Assembly: GCF_037975245.1 (NCBI RefSeq)
Contig: NC_092574.1
Span: forward strand, 11,557,213 to 11,621,212
Reading direction: 5' to 3'
Length of the DNA: 64,000 nucleotides
Source: Apostichopus japonicus
Lineage: Eukaryota > Echinodermata > Holothuroidea > Aspidochirotida > Stichopodidae
Below the pieces are notes generated by a model. That model saw nothing but the letters and a program-made list of their open reading frames with translations. It did no database searches and was not told the DNA's origin. This document shows positions 28,450-41,310 of the stretch, piece by piece (within the stretch, counting starts at the first letter, position 1; every line of letters starts with the position of its first letter). The position numbers were made by a program, and so were the translations under genes.

Positions 28450-31400
28450 CAGGTAGGGGCCCCTCAGAATGCTGGTGCCCCTCAAAATGTAGGTGAACAA
28501 ATATTATTGGCTAGAAAAAAAACTGAACCTGTCATGAACTTTCTATTATACTTTTTAGATAGGATATATGTATGATGAATTTAAAATTGCCAACAACTCA
28601 AAAATTATTTCATAGTTTCCAAAAAAACATATGGGTACAATCATCTATTTGCTAACCGTGCATCTAAAATTTGCTATTAATTGAAGTGCACCTTCTTGGC
28701 ACTGCATCAAAACGGACAACTAGGGGGTAATTTACATTGCAAAATTACCTGTCTGTAGAATGATGATCAGTGAAATATAGCACTTTGTACGTAACTTGAT
28801 ATTTTTGAAAACATCATTACTTGATCAGAATCAGCATTTTGAAGGGCATTAAACCAGCGTTTTGAGGGTCAATAAAAAAAATTATGAAAAATTAATAAAT
28901 CCATTATAGTGTAATAACAAAACTGTATTTTTACATGAAACATATAATTTTACACTAATAACACCAAAAATAAACACTAACCTCACATATTTTGTAATTT
29001 AACTACGTTAAATAAGTTGCTCTCATTTTTTTTTAAATGTTCTGAGAAATATTTACTATTTCCTTCTACAGTATTCCCTCAATTCTATGTCCATTACATT
29101 TACTAAGATATGTACAATTCACAACATACTGCCAAAATGACTACTAGATAAATGAAGATCTCATTTGGATGTAAGTTTTGCTACCTTTAAGATTTTTAAC
29201 ATTGTGGGTCAGTTCAACTGGGTGGGTGCTTATGGGTTGGCGCAAAATACAGTACCACTGTACCACACACATATAGTATAAACGAATATTAATTACACTT
29301 TAAAGAACCTACATTCACATGTAAGTTTCATGTAGCTGAAGAAAGAACAATCTGTTTTTAACTGTAATGATTTATATTTAACAGATAATAAACAACTTTA
29401 TCATTTGAAACTTTAATTAAACAAATAAAGCATCATCAGAAAAGACGAACTTGTAAAGGGTAATAACTAAACTATAAAATTAATCAACTTTTCAATTCAC
29501 AAACACATGTTTATTGATAAATGTATTTCTACATTCTTCCACATTTCACCATCCCTGGTTGCACTTCTGCTTCATACACTTCACCATAAAATATAGAAGC
29601 AGACTCTTTTTCCATTTCCTGTGGCATACCCTAATCTACTCCAAATGGCTTCTCTAAACATCTCACACAGACTTCATCTCCCACCTTTTGTAGAACTCTA
29701 CCAATAAACACTTCTTCTTCATATTTCACCTTAACCCACCGACACTTTCACATCCTTCATATCCAACCTTCTTAACCCCATCACATCTACACCTTCAACC
29801 TCGACAGCATCTACACCTTCAACCTCAACTGCACCATCAACCTCAACCTCTTCTGCACCTTCAACCTCAATATCATCTACAGACATCACTCCAACAGATG
29901 AGTCATCAACAAGAAGTTGCCGACGCACACCCTTCCCTTGTGTGCAAGCAGGCAAAATCATATCAGGCTTGACTCCATTTTCATCTTTACATGCAGCTTT
30001 ACTGCATATATTTGGGAAGCCAGCACATTCAAGCATTTGGGACACAGTTTCAACTTCTCTGCCTCACACTTGCCATCTGGTTTCAAGCAAACACAATGTG
30101 ACTTAATCTTCAAAAATGTCTCTAGATTACACTGTTTCTTCAACTTATTGTCTTGTCTTGTCTGGCTTTGTCCCTTGCTTCGTTCTCTTTATTCAATAAC
30201 TCCACTGACTCTTATATTTGTTGTCCTTCCATGGATCCATAGACTTGAGTTACCCTCATGTTACTTGTTACCTTTGGTTTTGGCTTCACTTTCTTAATTG
30301 TCAGTAGTCCATCAATCTCATCCAATGGTGTACTCTTGAATGAGTCTTCAAGCTTCTGGATGGTTTCTAATGAGTTCTCCAGTTTTTGCGTATAGTACTG
30401 CTTGGTGTACTTCTTGATGCCAACTGGCGACTCAACCATTGATGTGTTGGAAGTTGATGATGAAGGTCCTGTTGTTTCATCAGTTTCATCTTAAATAACA
30501 GATGATGCTTGAACAAATTTGTCCTTTTGCATCCATTCAACATTCAGGCCATGGTTAGTTACACCATGGAGCTATAAACCTGGGATTTATAGCTCAATGG
30601 TTACACCAACACGTTTTGCTGCATTATTTATTATTTCAAGTTTGTTTGCCCACCGTGGCCAAACATCTGCCAATTTCTTCATGAAACCATCCCTGTTGAC
30701 TGTGCATTCCGCTGAAAAGAGTTCTCCCTTGCTGTTATGGTATTCACAGTGCAAATTTTGATTGATTTGGTCATGTAAAATGTGTGACTCCAGTGGTGTC
30801 AGGTGGAGTGATGAAAAGATGCATTTCTTTTGCTCTCAAGAACCTCAACATCAAATCTGGAACTGTGGCCATCAGAAACAATGACAACTGGTCTTGCTAC
30901 CTTCTGTGCTGCTAAGTGTCGTTCTAATCACTTGTACAACAGGGATTCATGTGTTTGAGAACCACGTTCAGTTGTTGATATGAGAAGATTTGGAATGTTC
31001 TTGACAGCAATGTCAGGAGCCATATGTACAAGTGTAGATAGTTGAGTTTGAAGAAATCCAAAGTGATGTTTGTTGGTTACTTTTGCTCTTTTATTACTTA
31101 AGTGGGAAATATTTTTCCATTTGTTGACTGTCAATATGCCAAGGAATGGGAAAACAAAATTTTTTTTTGTAAAGGAGGTGTCATGTTTTGTATTTTTCAT
31201 TAGGGAAAATCAGCATTCTGAGGGGCAATACACCAGCATTTTGGGAACCTCAGTGGGAAAAAATACAAGAAACACAATCAATTTTTAAATAACTCTTTGA
31301 GAGTTTAAAATGAGTGAACTAGTCAAAATTTGTTGTTAATTCATCACGTTCCTGGAAAATTATTAGCAAAATTGTTGACCAGCATTTTGAGGGGCAAGTG

Positions 31401-31587
31401 TTTTTTAGTGTGATTTTTCTCCATGCAAAAGAATAATAATAAAAAAATATTTTCATGTTTGGACCCAAATGCAATCTAAGTTAATAGATAATCTTCATAA
31501 TTATTCATTGGTTTACCCAATAATGTAAAACTGGTGAGCTGTAGGTGACTTACAAAAAACACCTACATTCTGAGGGGCCCCTACCTG
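28450..31587 (-). mobile_element. 3.1-kb DNA transposon, TA-flanked, degenerate DDE transposase
   Basis: Perfect 22-bp inverted ends begin CAGGTAGGGGCCCCTC; TA flanks both sides (28448-28449, 31588-31589). Variants of GCATTTTGAGGGGCA recur inside both ends as subterminal repeats. On the minus strand, 30770-30950 reads PVVIVSDGHSSRFDVEV and, after a frameshift, MHLFITPPDTTGVT, matching the second-Asp region of DDE_1 (pogo/Tc1-mariner type) transposases. Upstream frames at 30439-30212 and 29.7-30.1 kb look like other pieces of the same protein. Stops and frameshifts make it inactive. Confidence 0.75.
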
Positions 31588-32090
31588 TATCTCAATCTCC
31601 TCAAGATATTGATGGATAACATTCAAAGTTGAACTGATGATTATTTGATTGTGTATGAATAAGGTGATGCCTCATAATGTTTGGTCAAAAGTTAATTAAT
31701 TACAATTAATCCCCATTGTTTAAAAAAATCTGAGCCTTCACCTTTTTGCCAAAGCTCCTTTAATTTGTCTCCCAGTCTCTGCAGTGTTTGTTTACATTTG
31801 TGGTTAAGCTCTGCAGAGGCTGTTAGTGGAATTAAAGCAGGACTGGGAGTTGTTATTAACTGTTGAACTGTAAGCATGAGAGCCCTATAGCCAATCAGCA
31901 CTTGCCGATTCTTAGAAGTCTTTGAGCCTGAGGTATGTAGGCAGCCAGCCAAAATTTTGGGAAGGTGTGCTTGTCAAGTTATGTCTGCTCAGGTAGGTAG
32001 AGGGGAGAGAGAATTTAATAGGGTAGGTCAGAGGTATTGTTTGAGAGAGTGGGTAAAGTAGGATTTAAAGGGGAAAATAGGAATTATAGT
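31588..32090. other. Flank of the DNA transposon
   Basis: Probably the continuation of the element interrupted at 28449. No gene seen. An 86-codon minus frame at 31692-31952 has no recognised signature. Confidence 0.35.
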
Positions 32091-32310
32091 CAGTGGTGTG
32101 GCCAGGATTTTGCTGACGGAGGGGGGGGGGGGGTTATCGCCGTTTTGAGCTAGGGGTATAAATTTGTCTTTGAACCTAAAATGTTTGGCCTCATGGCCCC
32201 AAAATAGGTGGAATCTGAAAAAAACGGCCTGAAATTTGGTGGGCCATAAAGTTTTGTGGGCCCTACATTTCTGAGCTCAAAAAGGTATGAGCTCTGCACC
32301 ATTGGTGCTC
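32091..32310. mobile_element. hAT-like MITE fragment
   Basis: It starts CAGTGGTGTGGCCAGGATTT, a typical end of hAT-type MITEs, followed by a poly-G run. The opposite end was not defined. Confidence 0.45.
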
Positions 32311-32315
32311 TAGTT

Positions 32316-32660
32316 AATAAGTGTTGTCTGTTTTGTGCCAAATGTAGGAGACCTTGTGCCTTAGCCTGTTTGAACCAGTCGGTATTTGGTGTTGCCTGTT
32401 TTTGTGCTAAATGTATAAGACCTCAGCCTTAGCCTATTGGAACCAGTCGGTAATTGGTGTGGTGTGTTTGTATTAAATTGATAAGTTCTGCCTTAGTTTA
32501 TTAATAAGAGTTGCTTATTAGTGTGGTCTGTTTTGTGCTAAATTAATGAAACCTGTTGCCTTAGTTTGTTGGAATGAATTTGTAATAAGTATTTTGGTTG
32601 TCTTAAAGTAATAAGACATTGTCCCTAGTTTGATGGAACGAGTTGGTATTTAGTAAGGTC
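32316..32660. repeat. ~78-bp intronic minisatellite, block 2
   Basis: Four or five diverged copies of the unit seen at 27.24-27.71 kb (CCTTAGCCTGTTTGAACCAG, then GTCGGTATTTGGTG). Confidence 0.85.
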
Positions 32661-32833
32661 TTTTTTGAGAGTTGTTCAAACCAGTGTCCAATAACTTCTA
32701 CTGACCATATAATTCCATTTCTTTCACAAATTGCCCCTCTAGAAGAGTACACATCTTTTGTCTCACGGCTGACAGTTTGGTTGTTAACAGGGTTTGACTT
32801 TTTTACTTTTGCTGTTACTTTAAAGAAAAGTGA

Positions 32834-33085
<252 letters not shown>

Positions 33086-33119
33086 CATCAGTCTTGTCCT
33101 CTCAACAGTTGATGTTGTC

Positions 33120-33850
33120 AAGATCAGTGCTAAATGTAGGAGACACAGTGCCTTAGCCTGTTGGAACCAGTTGGTATTTGGTGTTGTCTGTTTTTGTGCT
33201 AAACCTACGAGACACTGTGCCTTAGCCTGTTGGAACCAGTCGGTATTTGGTGTTGTCTGTTTTGTGATAAATTAAGGAGACATTGTGCCTTAGTTTGGCT
33301 AAATGAGTAGCTAATTAGTGTGGTCTGTTTGTGCTTAATTGAAGAGGAGTGCTGTGATAATTTGTTGATAATTAGTGTGGTGTGTTTGTATTAAATTTAT
33401 AAATTTTGCCTTAGTTTATTGATATGAGTTGCTAACTAGTGTGGTCTGTTTTGTGCTAAATTAATGAGACCTGGTGCCTTAGTTTGTTGGAATCATTTTG
33501 TAGTTAGTAATTTGGTTGTCTTAAGTTGATGATTGTTGCCTTAGATTGTTGGAAAGAGTTGCCAATTAGTGTGGTCTGGGTTGTGGTAAATTGAAAAGAC
33601 AGTTGATTGTTGTCAAGATCAGAAAACTCAAAGATGAGCTGATTTGATGGAAAAAAAACAGCTAAGCTGGAAAGCTGCAATATACAGTCAAGGTTAGTCA
33701 TAAGAAAGAAAGGTTCCTAAAATGTAATATATATTACTTATGTTTCCACCAGTAAAGTTTCAATCACAGCCTAAACTTTGTTGGAATTAGTTGCTTATTA
33801 GTGTTTAATGTTTTGTGCTAAATGTACGAGACTTACTTTGAAGAAAATTT
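33120..33850. repeat. ~78-bp intronic minisatellite, block 3
   Basis: Eight or so diverged units follow ABCC copy 2, in the same relation as block 1 has to copy 1. The whole exon-plus-intron segment was therefore duplicated. Confidence 0.85.
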
Positions 33851-33884
33851 GCTAATTTCTTTTGCATTCCTCTCCTTTCATTAG

Positions 33885-33910
33885 GGATCTGAGGATAATG
33901 TTGGTCAACA
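33885..33910 (+). pseudogene. ABCC exon, copy 3, truncated
   Basis: The acceptor region TGCATTCCTCTCCTTTCATTAG is shared with copy 2, and about 26 exon bases follow (GGATCTGAGGATAATGTTGG) before similarity stops. A LINE-associated sequence begins at the break. Confidence 0.7.
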
Positions 33911-34199
33911 GTTAGCTTTTTGACATAGCGCCACCCCATCATCCTTCACTCTATTACTTACCCGCCATTTACAAAACGTACGCGTCCTTGGATACCAACA
34001 CAACGCTACCGAGTACACTTTCGATTCATAGTGTGTCTCTTCAAAAGGAGTTCCTATTCTTTCCGTCTGCCGTCTTAGGCTGGAGACTAATTCTTTCTGG
34101 TAAGTGAAGTCTATGATCAATTTCATTGTATAGAAGCCATTTAAAACCCCTAGGGAGGGGCTGTTTTGCCAATATGACAACCCCTTACCCACCTATAAC
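33911..34199. other. Sequence between ABCC copy 3 and the LINE, perhaps LINE 5' region
   Basis: No coding match. It starts where ABCC exon similarity stops and leads into the LINE ORF1-like region, so it may be the LINE 5' UTR. Confidence 0.35.
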
Positions 34200-37100
34200 C
34201 GCCCCCCTAGTCGAAAACCTAAACCTCTCTGATTTTGGCATAGACATTAATGACTGGATCCCTGTACAAAAATAGCAGAAAAAGACAAAGTCCAAACTCC
34301 GTTGAAATAAACCCATCTCCTAACTCCAACCAACCACCAAAAAGTCCGCTCAAACAATCATTGTATCAGGAATATTACCAGAACTATCAAAAAACCCAAT
34401 AACACTTGCTAAACTAATCAATGAAGAAAAACCAAATGCCATGATCTCAAATATAAACCGTCTTCATAGTAACAATATCCTAATCACCCCCATGACCCTA
34501 AATCTGCAAATATCCTCCTGAAACCACGGACTAAACTAGGCAACCCCAAACCAAGAATCCAAAAAAAAGTAAGACAAAGAAACTTCTCCGTAGTACCCTG
34601 TGGCATAAACCCTGAAATTCAAATCAAAGATATTGAACAAGAACTCAAAGACCAAGAATACACCCCCAATACAACTGAAAGACTCATTAGTCATGCCACA
34701 AACAATCCAACTTGGAAAGTAAAAATAATGTTTGAAGAACAAGAACCTCAACAATCCCTAATCAAACAAGGTTTCTACTTAGGATACTTTAAACACAAAA
34801 CAGAAGAATACCACGAACCCCCCCAAATCACTCAATGTCTCAGATGTGGCGAAAACCACAGAGTTGAAGACTGTCCCAAACCAAAAGAAAACATAATGTG
34901 CCAATTGCTCAGGGACTCATGCCGCCCTTTACAAAGGATGCCCAAAATTTAAAGAAGCTAAAACTGAAGCTAATAACAACAACAACAACAACAAAGAACC
35001 TACGTGAATATAACCAAATCTACCCCTAAAATTGAAATAAGAAATAAAATCGCCACTGAAGAAAAACTTAATATCGCAACCCTTGTAATTGATTGTAATT
35101 GAATTAGTGCAATAAACCTTCCAAAAATCCGACATTAATATTAAATCCGACGACATTGCCAGTTATGCCACCGTGTTAACACTAAAACACCTAAAGTTAA
35201 ATATCCCCAAAACTGTAATTATCAAACATCTCCACCAACCTTCAATATTTAGCCCTCTTCAATCACCTACATGACAAGCACACTCCCTCCTTCGGTCAAG
35301 TTCCTCCACCTAAACATCAACAGTATCCTTCCAAAATTAAGCCTCCTACTTAGTATATTCACCAACCACTCCCCGGATATCATTTCGTTAAACTAAACTA
35401 AATACAGATTCCCACCTTAGCATCCCTGGTTACCAAACTTTCAGACACGATATCTCTCGCTCTATGGGAGGAGTACTTATTGCTGATAAAAACAACCTCA
35501 AAGCCACCCTCCTCCCAAACCCAACCCAAACAAACAATTGAAATTGTACTCGAAAGAGACAATAAACCTCTCCATATTATTAGCTATTATAGTCCCCAAA
35601 TGAGCCCATATCCACAATAAAACAAGTTCTAATAAAAATGCAATACTACTAGGAGATCGAAATGCCCACCACATCATTTTTGGTAGCACCAAAATATCTG
35701 AAAAAGGCATATCCCTCTTAGAAATATGTGATAAACACAACTTAACAATAATTAACCAAAATACCAAAACTAGGATAAACCCAATAAACAATAATACTGA
35801 ACTACTTGACTATGCCATAATCTCAAATCACCTTGCAACTAAAACTCATTCTATTCAAATCCTAGAAGATGACCTAATCAGTGACCATTTTCCACTCCTT
35901 TTTGAGCTAGACATAAACCTCAGTCGCATCCAAAATAACGAATTAACGTATAATTACAATAAAACAGACTGGACATCATTTAAAAAGGAACTCGTAACAA
36001 ACAACACTATCCCCAATTACCACAACAACAAGGTAAATTACATCGGCATATATTGTGACAGCATTGCCCAACATATCTTTAATACCTTCAAAAAACATTG
36101 CCCCTTAAAAACAAAACAGAAACCAAAAACTAAATAGGATTATTCTTACACTAGTTAACTCAGACGTTGCCTACATAGAACCTATATGATCTCCCCAGAT
36201 CCAACTCTAAAAACCCAAATTAACCAACTCAAAAAACAATGAATAGACAAATATCGGCAGTCGACCAAAACCGAGTCCAAACCAAATGCGATTCAATCAT
36301 TAATGACAAAAATCCAAAACACTTTTGGAAAAAATTTAAAAAATATCATAAACCCATAACAACCCCAAACACAGGTAATACAGACCAATGCCTTAGAGAT
36401 AAAGTAGGTAACCTGATCACAAAAACTTAAGACCAAATAAAGCTTATTGAATCGTACTTGAAAACTATATTCGATATCTTAGATGGCCCTTCATACGATA
36501 ACAGATTCCAACACAAAATAGACGGTACAATTATCTGTAATGCAACCAGCTTTATCCCCGACTTTTAAGGATGTCTCAACAAAAAGATCCCTCTACTCAA
36601 AGAAATAGATATAAACAATTGGTATAGTGCCACTAAGTATGCAAAAATGCCTCCTCCCCTGGTCTCGACAACATAAATGACCTAATGCTAAAAGATTCCC
36701 CTCCGTCGGCCTCCGATATTCATTAATTCTCATATTTTCCCATTATTAAACGAACTCCTTATTTCCAAACCCTGTGGAAATCCGCCAAAATGATTTTAAT
36801 ACCAAAACTAAGTAAAGTCACACCAAAATTCAAAACTATCGACCAATTAGTCTCCTGCCAGCCTTAGGTAAGATTTTCGAAAGAATTATAGAAAGCTGCA
36901 CCAGAACCCACCTAGAGCAAAATAATCACTTTGCCCGTATCAATCAGGCTAATTCCATGCACACAAATCTACAATAAACCAAACTTTCTGCCTTTCCGAA
37001 GAAATTTGCATCGGCTTCTTAAAAAACATGATACCACTGCCCTCTTCCTTGATGCCGAAAAGGCGTTCGACAAAACTTGGCACAACGGCATAAGAATTTA

Positions 37101-38000
37101 AATACTTAACTTAATCTCCCCTCCAATTACACCAGACTTCTTTCCTCTTTCCTTAGTGAGCGCAATGCAAAAATATGCTACAAAAACCAACCATCAAAAC
37201 CTATTCCACTTTGTGCAGGTACTCCACAGGGCACTGTTCTCAGCCCCCTCCCCTACCCCCTATTTGTTAATGATTTGAACATCCCCCCTATCTAAATGCA
37301 ACTATAGTCAGTACACTGACGACATAGCCATTTGGAGCACCAGTAAAAATATCTATATGACGAAACTAAATATTAAAAAAGCAATTACACATCTCGAAAA
37401 TTGGTGCTTGATGTGGAGAACAAAAATAAATCCCTCAAAATCTAACTTAAGAAATTTCTCCATAATAAACTCAAAATACCAACACCATATTTCCAAAATT
37501 AATCTTTCAACACCTCAATCACTGCTACTCCTAAAGCATCCTTTCTCAGTACCACTTTCGATAGCAAATTATCGTTTAATCTACATTGTAACAGAACTGC
37601 AGGACGCTGCTGGTCCCAACTTAAATCCATTCAAATTCTCTCACACAAATATAATTTCCCTCCGAAAACCATTATCCAAATCTATAAATCCAAAGTAAAA
37701 CCGATTCTCAGTTACGGGAGCATATCCCTGCTTACCATCTCTAATCCCAATAAACAAATTTTAAACAGAATTCACACCACAGCTATCGACTCGCACTCAA
37801 AATCCCTACCTATATTGCTAATTTGTACATTCTCAGGAAACAAAAAATCTACTTTCACCCGACTTGAAGAATTCAACACCAAGTTATACGAAAAACAACC
37901 TCGAGAACGACCATTTGATTGAAGACCTCCCCCTGAAATACAAAGTTGCAACAACTCACTACTCAAAAACCAAACCCTTTCTGTATTCACAATTGTTACT
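34200..38000 (+). mobile_element. Jockey-like non-LTR retrotransposon, degenerate
   Basis: The order of parts is that of a two-ORF LINE. Gag-like zinc knuckles lie at 34835-34960 (CLRCGENHRVEDCPKPKEN, then after a frameshift CP-rich text). The endonuclease lies at 35295-35930 (FLHLNINSILPKL; GDRNAHHIIFGS; LEDDLISDHFPLL). The reverse transcriptase lies at 36780-37500 (FLDAEKAFDKTWHNGI; AGTPQGTVLSP; YTDDIAIW). GDxNAHH and the RT motifs point to the Jockey group. Many stops and frameshifts mean it cannot be active. Base use is strongly A/C-rich on this strand, unlike its surroundings. Confidence 0.88.
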
Positions 38001-38005
38001 ACTTA

Positions 38006-38024
38006 AAGATAGATAGATAGATAG
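38006..38024. repeat. (GATA)n microsatellite at the LINE/LINE junction
   Basis: About five GATA units lie between the two tail-to-tail LINEs, probably the simple-repeat 3' tail of the minus-strand one. Confidence 0.8.
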
Positions 38025-40560
38025 CTGATTTATTCAGCCACATGCATAAAAATACAATGGAAATTGTTCAAACACAAGAGCTCTAAAACAGACATGAAAT
38101 TGAAACGCATAACGATGAAACACATGTAAAAAGTGATATTGCATGAGTAATAAATACCGGTAGGCTATCGACAATGGTATAAAAACATTGCGATAAAAGT
38201 GACAATGTAAAAAAGTACGAATGATGAGAAATATGTACAGCATGAACCATATAATGTATACTTGTATGATAAACAGAGCGCTAATTCAAATAAAACAGAA
38301 TTCAGAACAAATAAGACATAAGATACAGGGAGTGATAAATAAGTTAGCGACTATGATACACATTGAAAATCTTCACTGCAGATGGATAAAAACTGTTGGT
38401 AAAACGCTTCGAACCTCTAAAAGCTAGTAATCTATTGCCTGAGGGAAGGACATCGAAATGCACAAATGCTGGGTGGGAATGATCTTTCATAATACAGTCT
38501 ACACGCCTCAGTGCTCGCTCCTGATATAGTGAATGGAGGGACGGTAGACTAGTGCCAATTATATGCTCAGCACTCCTGATAACTGACTGTAGTTTCCCTA
38601 GATCCCTCTGACTCACACGACTAAACCAGACTAAAGTGTTTGTTGTTAAAATACTCTCTATTGCACGATAGAAATTCACTAAAATAAGATCACTAACACC
38701 ATAAGATTTAAGAGTTCGTAAAAAGAATAGTCTCTGACGTCCCTTCTTCAATATTTCATGTGAATTTTCATTCCAAGACAAATTTTCCATAATGAATGTG
38801 CCTAATAATTTGAATGTGTGCACCTGCTCTACAGCAGAACCATTTATGATCAGAGGGTCCTTTGTGTTTTTGTTACGCCTGAAGTCCACAATCAGTTCCT
38901 TAGTTTTGTCCACATTAAGAGTTAAGTTGTTGTCGTGGCACCAGTTCACCAGAAGGTTTACCTCATCACGGTAGTGGCTTTCATCAGTGATCAGGCCAGT
39001 CACTGTGGTGTCGTCTGCAAATTTGATGATCTGCGAGTTTGGGTGGACACAGGGGGGGGGATTTGAGTTGTAAAAGTGGGGGGGCAAACCTGCCAGCAAG
39101 ACTATCTAAGCGGAGCGCCACCATTGGTTGGCGCGTAGCGTACAAGAATTTTTTTGGCTTTACAAACCCTCCAGATGGCCGGAAACGGCACTTGCCGAGT
39201 ACTCTAAGCTGCATGTACCCATCCTGGAAATATGGATCTCATGTGTGCAATTGTATCTAGATAGTTAATTATCGTTTAAAAATTTGAAGAGGATTGATAG
39301 TAGAACATATGGTCAGATGGTGATGTACAACTTTTGTTATACGTCACTATCTAAGCAGAGCGCCATCATCGGTTGGCAAGGAGCTTCAAAATTTTTGATG
39401 AAAGGTACCCTTAGATCGGTAAAATTAACACCCATATAGGCTTTAAATTGCATCTAAACAATTAATGAACGTGTGTAAATTTAGGGAGGACGGATAGAAG
39501 AACTTATATGGTGATGTACAACTGAAGCTTATACGTCACTATTTAGGCGGTGCACCACCATCAGTTGGCGCGGCGCGTCGAAATTTAAGCAAAAAGGAAA
39601 TCCTAGATCAGCAAAAATGACACCTCTGGTAACAATAAATGGCATCTAGACAGTTCTTTCCCCCTAAAATTATTAGTATATTGTGCATTGGACCGATCAA
39701 GAATATGTTCAGCACCCACTTTGAAATTCTCCCCGCGGTCCCCAACTTCTTGGAGCACTTGGCAAATATCGGGGGATGAACATACCTTTACACCCCCCCC
39801 CCCCCTCTTACCGAAACTGCCGAGTGCTGTAGGCCTATACTGTAACAATGGATTTAATGTGTTACTGTGTTAGTGCCAATTTGTCATTTACATTATTCGA
39901 TTTGCATGCATCATTCCAGGATTTCGAGCAGTAAAGAAATTACATTGGTATTGCTATTGTATATTGTTGACACGGGGGGGTGTCATGTGTCAGTGTATTG
40001 AATTTAATCATTGATATACCCAATATGCAAATCTGGCTTTCGTAAATCGTTTCTCTGGATTTAGTTATTCAACGCATTCAGTAGAGCAGCAACGTTGAAA
40101 ATCAGTTCCTGAAGCTAGCACTGTAGGACATGCCGCGGATTCATCACATGCAGAATTGAATCGCTAGTTTGTTAGCTCCAGGATTCGTAAACTGTGCTGT
40201 GAACCATGTGCTAGCTCCAGCTCCAGTTATTCTGCATGCTTCATGTTACGATGTTAAACACAAATTCGACTTAGATTCAAACAAATCGGCCTATTGAATA
40301 GCTGTTGTGGGGGAATCATTTCGATTAAGGTTGTGCACATTTGTCTGCAAAAGCGACAAAAAAGTGAACTAAGGTCTGGGAAAAAGTGGGGGGCAAAAAA
40401 ATGGCAAATGCCCCCTCTTGCCCCCCCGTAATCCCGCCCATGGGTGGACGGCTGCACAATCATGTGTGAACAGGGAGTACAGCAGTGGCGAAAGTACACA
40501 CCCCTGTGGGGTGCCCGTTTTGAAAACGAAAGCCGCTGAATAATTAAAGTCTCATTCCAT
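38025..40560 (-). mobile_element. L2/CR1-type LINE, 5'-truncated and interrupted
   Basis: Reverse transcriptase text on the minus strand runs 40560-40450 (TGTPQGCVLSPLLYSLFTHD) and, after a 1.39-kb insertion, 39048-38344 (IIKFADDTTVTGLI; NNLTLNVDKTKELIVDFRR; FKLLGTFIMENLSW; IGTSLPSLHSLYQERAL; LPSGNRLL). FADD is the catalytic YxDD-type box. The C-terminal 240 residues are open, so this copy is younger than its Jockey-like neighbour. At the 5' side a DFNYSAAF-like motif sits close to TGTPQG, suggesting an internal deletion. The 3' end is the GATA tail near 38020. Confidence 0.88.
39049..40441. mobile_element. hAT-like insertion in the LINE, 8-bp target duplication
   Basis: GGGTGGAC is directly repeated at 39041-39048 and 40442-40449. 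Removing one copy and the insert restores the LINE reading frame. The ends are similar inverted sequences (CAGGGGGGGGGGATTT left; ATGGGCGGGATTACGG reading in from the right). Inside, a module like ACTATCTAAGCGGAGCGCCA then ccatcggttggc is present three times (about 39098, 39346, 39535). No transposase coding was seen. Confidence 0.8.
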
Positions 40561-41235
40561 TAAAAAAATCCTTTCCTAAATGGGTCTAGGCCCTGACTCC
40601 AAATATACTATATATACAGAACAAAACAAACAACTCCAACAATGACCGATTGATTAAAACATAAAGTAGCAACCACTCCCTTACCAAACAATAGAAACCA
40701 CAACCACTCCCTACCCAAACAATAGAAACCACTCCGTGTCCACAATCCTCAGTACTTAGCAATTCCTCTCCTTTAGAAATCCCTCCCTAATTGGCTCTTC
40801 GACCTCGGGTATGATTATGGCTATCCTGTCCAATGTAAATATATAAGACTTCATTTACCAGCAATTCCTTGACAGAACATAGATAACTTTTCCAAGAAAA
40901 AAAAAATGTCTATTCTATAAAAACAAACTTATTATCCCCCGTAGGACCTCTCGCCAGGTCGACCAGGGTTTAAACTTTTGATTCGATATCAACAACAACA
41001 ACAACAAAAAAACTTTTACTCGAATTAAAAAAAAAAGGTAACTAATTCATTTATTTCATTTCATTTATTTATTTTTGTTCTATCTTAACATAAGTATGAC
41101 ATATGACATAGAAGGAGATAAGAAACAAAACTTGTGAAAGGAAGTGTACTATAGGGCTTGTCGGGTAGTGGCACTCTCTAAAAAACTTAATGTGGAAGAC
41201 ATCATGATTAGATTTTGGTTTCATTTAATCGATAG

Positions 41236-41310
41236 GTGGAGGTAGAGGAATTGGACACTCTTGCGCAAGATATCAACGGCTTGAAGTACTCTGCTCTGCC
41301 TCCATTCTAG
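41236..41310 (+). CDS. SRP68: SRP68 penultimate exon, apparent frameshift
   Basis: Acceptor TTTAATCGATAG, donor CTAG|GTATGT. In the first frame it reads through GLKYSAL and then hits TAG at the exon edge. In the frame required by the phase-1 start of the last exon its end reads ASIL. A single lost base (CTCTGGCC to CTCTGCC, for example) would explain both. Confidence 0.55.
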   Translation: MEVEELDTLAQDINGLKYSALPPF

